Of a stretch of DNA of 9,179 bases, positions 5,704 through 9,179 are shown in pieces (the first letter of the stretch is position 1; every line of letters begins with the position of its first letter). Under the pieces are notes generated by a model, which had not been told where the DNA came from, did no database searches, and worked only from the letters and a program-made list of their open reading frames with translations. This DNA is from Sphingomonadales bacterium. Its GTDB lineage: Bacteria; Pseudomonadota; Alphaproteobacteria; Sphingomonadales; Sphingomonadaceae. The position numbers were made by a program, and so were the translations under genes. The stretch covers positions 1-9,179 of the forward strand of contig JAIYAA010000046.1 in the NCBI GenBank assembly GCA_027489295.1, given 5' to 3'.

Positions 5704-6383
5704 AGACGCTGTTTGCCGCACTGCTGATCGCCGCCGCGTCGCCGGCGCTGGCGTTGGCGCAGGCCGAGCCAGCGACACGCGCGCCCCAGGCCGGCGACGC
5801 GGCCCGGCTGGCGAGCCTGATCGTCCCCGATGCGCAGTTGCCGGCGATGATCGGCACCGGGTTCCGCAAGGGCTTTGCGACCAGCCTTGCCGCTAATCCC
5901 ACGGGCAAGGCGCTGTACGACGCCCACCCGGGCATGGAAGACTTCGTCGCCAAGCGCGTCTCCGACGAACTGGCGAAGCTCGCTGCAGCCGATCTCCCGA
6001 CGCTGCGCGAGCAGCTTACCGAGATCGTCCGCGACGATATGGAGCCGGACGAGATCGTCGAGACGCTGACCTTTTTCGAAAGCCCCACTGGCACCAAGAT
6101 GCGGGCGCGGGTCGTGGCCGCAATGCAGAAGCAGGCGCCGACCACGGCCGAGGAAGGCCAGAAGGCCGCGGCCGAGGCCGCCGTCGCCGATCTCACGCCC
6201 GAGGATTATCCGGCGCTCACCGCCTTCGGCACCAGCGCTGCCGCGAAGAAGATGCAGCTGGTGAACCCGAAGATCATGGCGGCCAGCCAGGCGTGGAGCA
6301 TGCAGCTCGGCGCCGCCAATGCCGCGAAGCTCAAGGCGGCGCGCGAGGCTGCGGAAGCCGAGTTCCTCGCCCAGAAGAAATGA
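5700..6383 (+). CDS. Exported DUF2059-family protein
   Basis: 227-residue protein of unknown function. It begins with a Sec-type signal peptide (MKTLFAALLIAAASPALALA, probable cleavage after residue 20-22), so it should act in the periplasm. The start at 5700 overlaps the gltD stop as ATGA, with GAGGAGAG (5686-5693) inside the gltD end 6 nt upstream. The mature part is alpha-helical and Ala-rich. The stretch EPDEIVETLTFFESPTGTKM (115-134) matches the DUF2059 core, in which a conserved Phe and a small-residue G-K-M/L turn recur. A second, weaker copy follows at 166-185 (TPEDYPALTAFGTSAAAKKM). No catalytic motif is visible. It lies between the two glutamate synthase genes although it carries a signal peptide and they are cytoplasmic, so the link may be shared transcription only. 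The DUF2059 assignment comes from motif recall; the signal peptide and overlap are direct. Confidence 0.85.
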   Translation: MKTLFAALLIAAASPALALAQAEPATRAPQAGDAARLASLIVPDAQLPAMIGTGFRKGFATSLAANPTGKALYDAHPGMEDFVAKRVSDELAKLAAADLPTLREQLTEIVRDDMEPDEIVETLTFFESPTGTKMRARVVAAMQKQAPTTAEEGQKAAAEAAVADLTPEDYPALTAFGTSAAAKKMQLVNPKIMAASQAWSMQLGAANAAKLKAAREAAEAEFLAQKK

Positions 6384-6410
6384 CGTCGCGTCCCGGCCCT
6401 TTCCCTGCTC

Positions 6411-6427
6411 CGGCGCGCTTGTCGCCG
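6411..6427 (+). other. Small hairpin in the DUF2059-gltB gap
   Basis: CGGCG (6411-6415) pairs with CGCCG (6423-6427) around 7 nt, followed by CACCCTTTCTGTT. It could slow or partly terminate transcription, or protect upstream RNA. It is short and may be chance in GC-rich DNA. The remaining 69-bp gap (6384-6452) shows no other signal. Confidence 0.2.
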
Positions 6428-6452
6428 CACCCTTTCTGTTGAGACCATCGCC

Positions 6453-9179
6453 ATGACCAAGTCCCTCGAAGCCGAACGCCAGCGCCTCGCCCGCGAAGGC
6501 ATGTACCGCCCGGAATATGAAGGCGATGCCTGCGGCGTGGGCATGGTTGCCGCAACCGACGGCCAGTCGTCGCGCCGCGTCGTCCAGTCGGCGATCGATG
6601 CGCTGAAGGCCGTGTGGCACCGCGGCGCGGTGGATGCGGACGGCAAGACCGGCGACGGCGCCGGCCTGCACGTCGATCTTCCCCTGCGCTTCTTCGACGA
6701 GAAGATCGTCGCCAGCGGCCACCGCGTGCTGCCGAACCGCCTCGCCGTCGGCATGATCTTCCTGCCGCGCACGGACCTCGGCGCGCAGGAGACCTGCCGC
6801 ACGATCGTCGAGAGCGAGATCATTGAGGCGGGTTACACCATCTATGGCTGGCGCCAGGTGCCGGTCGACGTCTCGGTCATCGGCATGAAAGCGCAGGCGA
6901 CGCGGCCGGAGATCGAGCAGATCATGATCGCCGGGCCTGAGCCCGATGCGATGGAGGCGGCCGAGTTCGAACGCCAACTCTACCTGATCCGCCGCCGCAT
7001 CGAGAAGCGGGTGATCGCGGCGCAGGTCGGCGGCTTCTACATCTGCTCGCTGTCGTGCCGCTCGATCATCTACAAGGGCCTGTTTCTCGCCGAATCGCTG
7101 TCCGACTTCTATCCGGACCTCAAGGATTCGCGCTTCGAGAGCCGCGTCGCGATCTTCCACCAGCGCTATTCGACCAACACCTTCCCGCAATGGTGGCTGG
7201 CGCAGCCCTTCCGCTGCCTCGCGCATAACGGCGAGATCAACACGATCCGCGGCAACCAGAACTGGATGCGCAGCCACGAGATCAAGATGGCGAGCATCGC
7301 GTTCGGCGAGCAGAGCGAGGACATCAAGCCGGTGATCCCGGCCGGCGCGTCGGACACCGCCGCGCTCGATGCGGTGTTCGAGGCGATCTGCCGCTCGGGC
7401 CGCGACGCGCCCACCGCCAAGCTGATGCTGGTGCCCGAGGCCTGGCAGCAGGACGAGGATACCCCGGCGCCGCACGCCGCGATGTACCAGTATCTCGCCA
7501 GCGTGATGGAGCCGTGGGACGGCCCCGCCGCGCTCGCGATGACCGACGGCCGCTGGGCGGTCGCCGGCATGGACCGCAATGCGCTGCGCCCCTTGCGCTA
7601 CACCCAGACCTCGGACGGGCTGCTGATCGTCGGCTCGGAGACCGGCATGGTGCCGGTGCCCGAGGCGAATGTCGTCGCCAAGGGCCGGCTCGGGCCGGGC
7701 GAGATGATCGCCGTCGATCTGGACGAGGGCAAGCTGCTCCACGACCGCGCGATTAAGGACCAGATCGCCAGCGAGGCCGATTACGCATCAATGGTGCAGG
7801 GCTTCCTGTCGATCGACGACCTGCCCGCCGCGCCTGCCGAGACCTATTACGAGCGCGCCGAGCTGGCGCGCCGCCAGGTCGCTGCCGGCCAGACGCTGGA
7901 GGACATGGAGCTGATCCTCGCGCCGATGGTCGAGACGGCCAAGGAAGCGATCGGCTCGATGGGCGACGATACGCCGCTGGCGGTGATCTCGTACAAGTCG
8001 CGGCTGATCAGCCAGTTCTTCCGGCAGAATTTCAGCCAGGTCACCAACCCGCCGATCGACCCCTTGCGCGAGCGCTATGTGATGTCGCTCAAGACGCGGT
8101 TCGGCAATCTCGCCAACATCCTCGATACCGAGGGGGCAGGCAGCCCGGTGCTGGTGCTGGAGAGCCCGGTGCTCACCAACGCCGACTGGCACCGGCTGCG
8201 CGCGCATTTCGGCACCCAGGCCGCCGAGATCGACTGCACCTTCGCGGCGGACGGCGATCCCGAATCGCTCAAGGCGGCGATCAAGCGCATCCGCCACGAG
8301 GCGGAGCAGGCGGTCCGCGCCGGCTGTACCGAGCTGTTCCTCACCGACGAGCATAGCGGGCCGGACAAGGCGGCGATCGCCGGCGTGCTGGCGGCGGCGG
8401 CGGTGCATACGCACCTCGTCCGCCGGGGCCTGCGCTCCTATGCCAGCGTCAACGTCCGCACCGCCGAGTGCCTCGACACGCACTATTTCGCGGTGCTGAT
8501 CGGCGTCGGCGCGACCACGGTGAACGCCTATCTCGCCGAAGCCGCGATCGCCGATCGCCACGCGCGCGGGCTGTTCGGCGACATCAGCCTGGCCGATTGC
8601 CTCAAGCGCCATCGCAAGGCGATCGACGAGGGGCTGCTGAAGATCCTGTCGAAGATGGGCATCGCGGTGATCAGCTCGTATCGCGGCGGCTACAACTTCG
8701 AAGCGGTGGGCCTCAGCCGCGCGCTGGTGAACGATCTGTTCCCCGGCATGCCGGCGAAGATCTCGGGCGAGGGCTATGCCTCGCTCCACCTCTCGGCGAT
8801 GATGCGCCATGATGCGGCCTATGATGCCGCGGTGGCGACGCTGCCGATCGGCGGCTTCTACCGCCAGCGGGCCGGCGGCGAGGCGCATGCCTATTCCGCA
8901 CAGCTGATGCACCAACTGCAGACCGCGGTTTCGAACGACAGCTATTCGAGCTACCTCGCCTTCGCGCGCGGGGTGCGGGACCTGCCGCCGGTGTATCTGC
9001 GCGATCTGCTCGAGTTCAACTTCCCGGAAACGGGCGTCGCGATCGATCAGGTCGAGGCTATCACCGAGATCCGCAAGCGTTTCGTCACGCCGGGCATGTC
9101 GCTGGGCGCGCTCAGCCCCGAGGCGCACGAGACGCTGGCGATCGCGATGAACCGGATCGGCGCGCGCGCCGTCTCGGGC
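6453..9179 (+). CDS. gltB: Glutamate synthase (NADPH) large subunit (3' partial)
   Basis: The first 909 codons are open with no frameshift, and the gene runs off the window; the family is about 1500 residues, so roughly 600 are missing. GltB hydrolyses glutamine, channels ammonia and makes glutamate from 2-oxoglutarate on FMN. A 26-residue propeptide precedes Cys27 (DACGVGM), the class II amidotransferase nucleophile exposed by cleavage. Glutaminase motifs: HQRYSTNTFPQW (236-247), PFRCLAHNGEINTIRGN (252-268), GMDRNALRPLR (372-382). The central domain (about 440-840) includes ESPVL (570-574), RTAECLDTHYFAVLIGVGA (669-687) and SKMGIAVISSYRGG (733-746). The FMN/synthase domain begins with FVTPGMSLGALSPEAH (877-892). 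Its FMN site, 3Fe-4S cysteines and C-terminal beta-helix lie outside. The ATG at 6453 is preceded only by a weak TGAG site (6440-6443), yet placement is fixed by the normal propeptide length. It follows the DUF2059 gene by 69 bp. Confidence 0.97.
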   Translation, partial: MTKSLEAERQRLAREGMYRPEYEGDACGVGMVAATDGQSSRRVVQSAIDALKAVWHRGAVDADGKTGDGAGLHVDLPLRFFDEKIVASGHRVLPNRLAVGMIFLPRTDLGAQETCRTIVESEIIEAGYTIYGWRQVPVDVSVIGMKAQATRPEIEQIMIAGPEPDAMEAAEFERQLYLIRRRIEKRVIAAQVGGFYICSLSCRSIIYKGLFLAESLSDFYPDLKDSRFESRVAIFHQRYSTNTFPQWWLAQPFRCLAHNGEINTIRGNQNWMRSHEIKMASIAFGEQSEDIKPVIPAGASDTAALDAVFEAICRSGRDAPTAKLMLVPEAWQQDEDTPAPHAAMYQYLASVMEPWDGPAALAMTDGRWAVAGMDRNALRPLRYTQTSDGLLIVGSETGMVPVPEANVVAKGRLGPGEMIAVDLDEGKLLHDRAIKDQIASEADYASMVQGFLSIDDLPAAPAETYYERAELARRQVAAGQTLEDMELILAPMVETAKEAIGSMGDDTPLAVISYKSRLISQFFRQNFSQVTNPPIDPLRERYVMSLKTRFGNLANILDTEGAGSPVLVLESPVLTNADWHRLRAHFGTQAAEIDCTFAADGDPESLKAAIKRIRHEAEQAVRAGCTELFLTDEHSGPDKAAIAGVLAAAAVHTHLVRRGLRSYASVNVRTAECLDTHYFAVLIGVGATTVNAYLAEAAIADRHARGLFGDISLADCLKRHRKAIDEGLLKILSKMGIAVISSYRGGYNFEAVGLSRALVNDLFPGMPAKISGEGYASLHLSAMMRHDAAYDAAVATLPIGGFYRQRAGGEAHAYSAQLMHQLQTAVSNDSYSSYLAFARGVRDLPPVYLRDLLEFNFPETGVAIDQVEAITEIRKRFVTPGMSLGALSPEAHETLAIAMNRIGARAVSG

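Noticed and set aside
5196..7742. An 848-codon open frame on the minus strand, opposite gltD, the DUF2059 gene and gltB
   Set aside because: It is His/Arg/Asp/Ala-rich with no recognisable domain and lies opposite three securely identified genes. Long antisense frames are expected from GC-rich third-position bias.
7788..9128. A 446-codon minus-strand open frame opposite gltB
   Set aside because: Same composition artefact; gltB motifs are continuous on the plus strand through the whole stretch.
1..9179. Mobile elements, attachment sites, CRISPR arrays or toxin-antitoxin pairs
   Set aside because: No transposase or integrase motif, no regularly spaced repeats and no direct repeat of the tRNA 3' end were seen in the window; the tRNA-Leu shows no sign of integration.

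Overview
The window reads as GC-rich alphaproteobacterial chromosome, most likely from a sphingomonad. This rests on codon use, on the presence of an NDUFA9-type SDR protein beside uppP, and on the alphaproteobacterial flavour of the glutamate synthase sequences. No species can be assigned from sequence alone.

Layout from left to right. (1) Positions 1-162 hold the Pro/Ala-rich C-terminal tail of a plus-strand gene that begins outside the window. (2) A strong hairpin at 170-200 separates it from a convergent minus-strand gene (201-1826) for a Tat-exported GH29-family alpha-L-fucosidase. (3) About 250 bp of non-coding DNA, with a palindrome upstream of the fucosidase and two hairpins, leads to a minus-strand tRNA-Leu(CAG) (2075-2161). 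The tRNA has a clear promoter, an AT-rich upstream element and a GC-rich discriminator. (4) From 2305 everything is on the plus strand: an NAD(P)-binding NDUFA9-like SDR protein, uppP (undecaprenyl-diphosphate phosphatase), gltD (glutamate synthase small subunit), a DUF2059-type exported protein, and gltB (glutamate synthase large subunit), which runs off the right edge after 909 codons.

How the genes fit together. GltD and GltB form NADPH-dependent glutamate synthase (GOGAT), the ammonium-assimilation enzyme working with glutamine synthetase. Here the order is gltD first, and a small periplasmic-protein gene sits between the subunits, overlapping the gltD stop codon by ATGA. UppP recycles the undecaprenyl carrier lipid for cell-wall synthesis. 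The SDR protein is probably linked to respiratory complex I or quinone biology by family name only. The fucosidase is a stand-alone degradative enzyme with no polysaccharide-utilisation partners visible.

This is mostly ordinary core genome. I found no new defence system, mobile element, CRISPR array or other novel system. The most useful unexplained signals are RNA-level: hairpins that would cover the ribosome-binding sites of uppP and gltD, and the unusual gltD-DUF2059-gltB arrangement.
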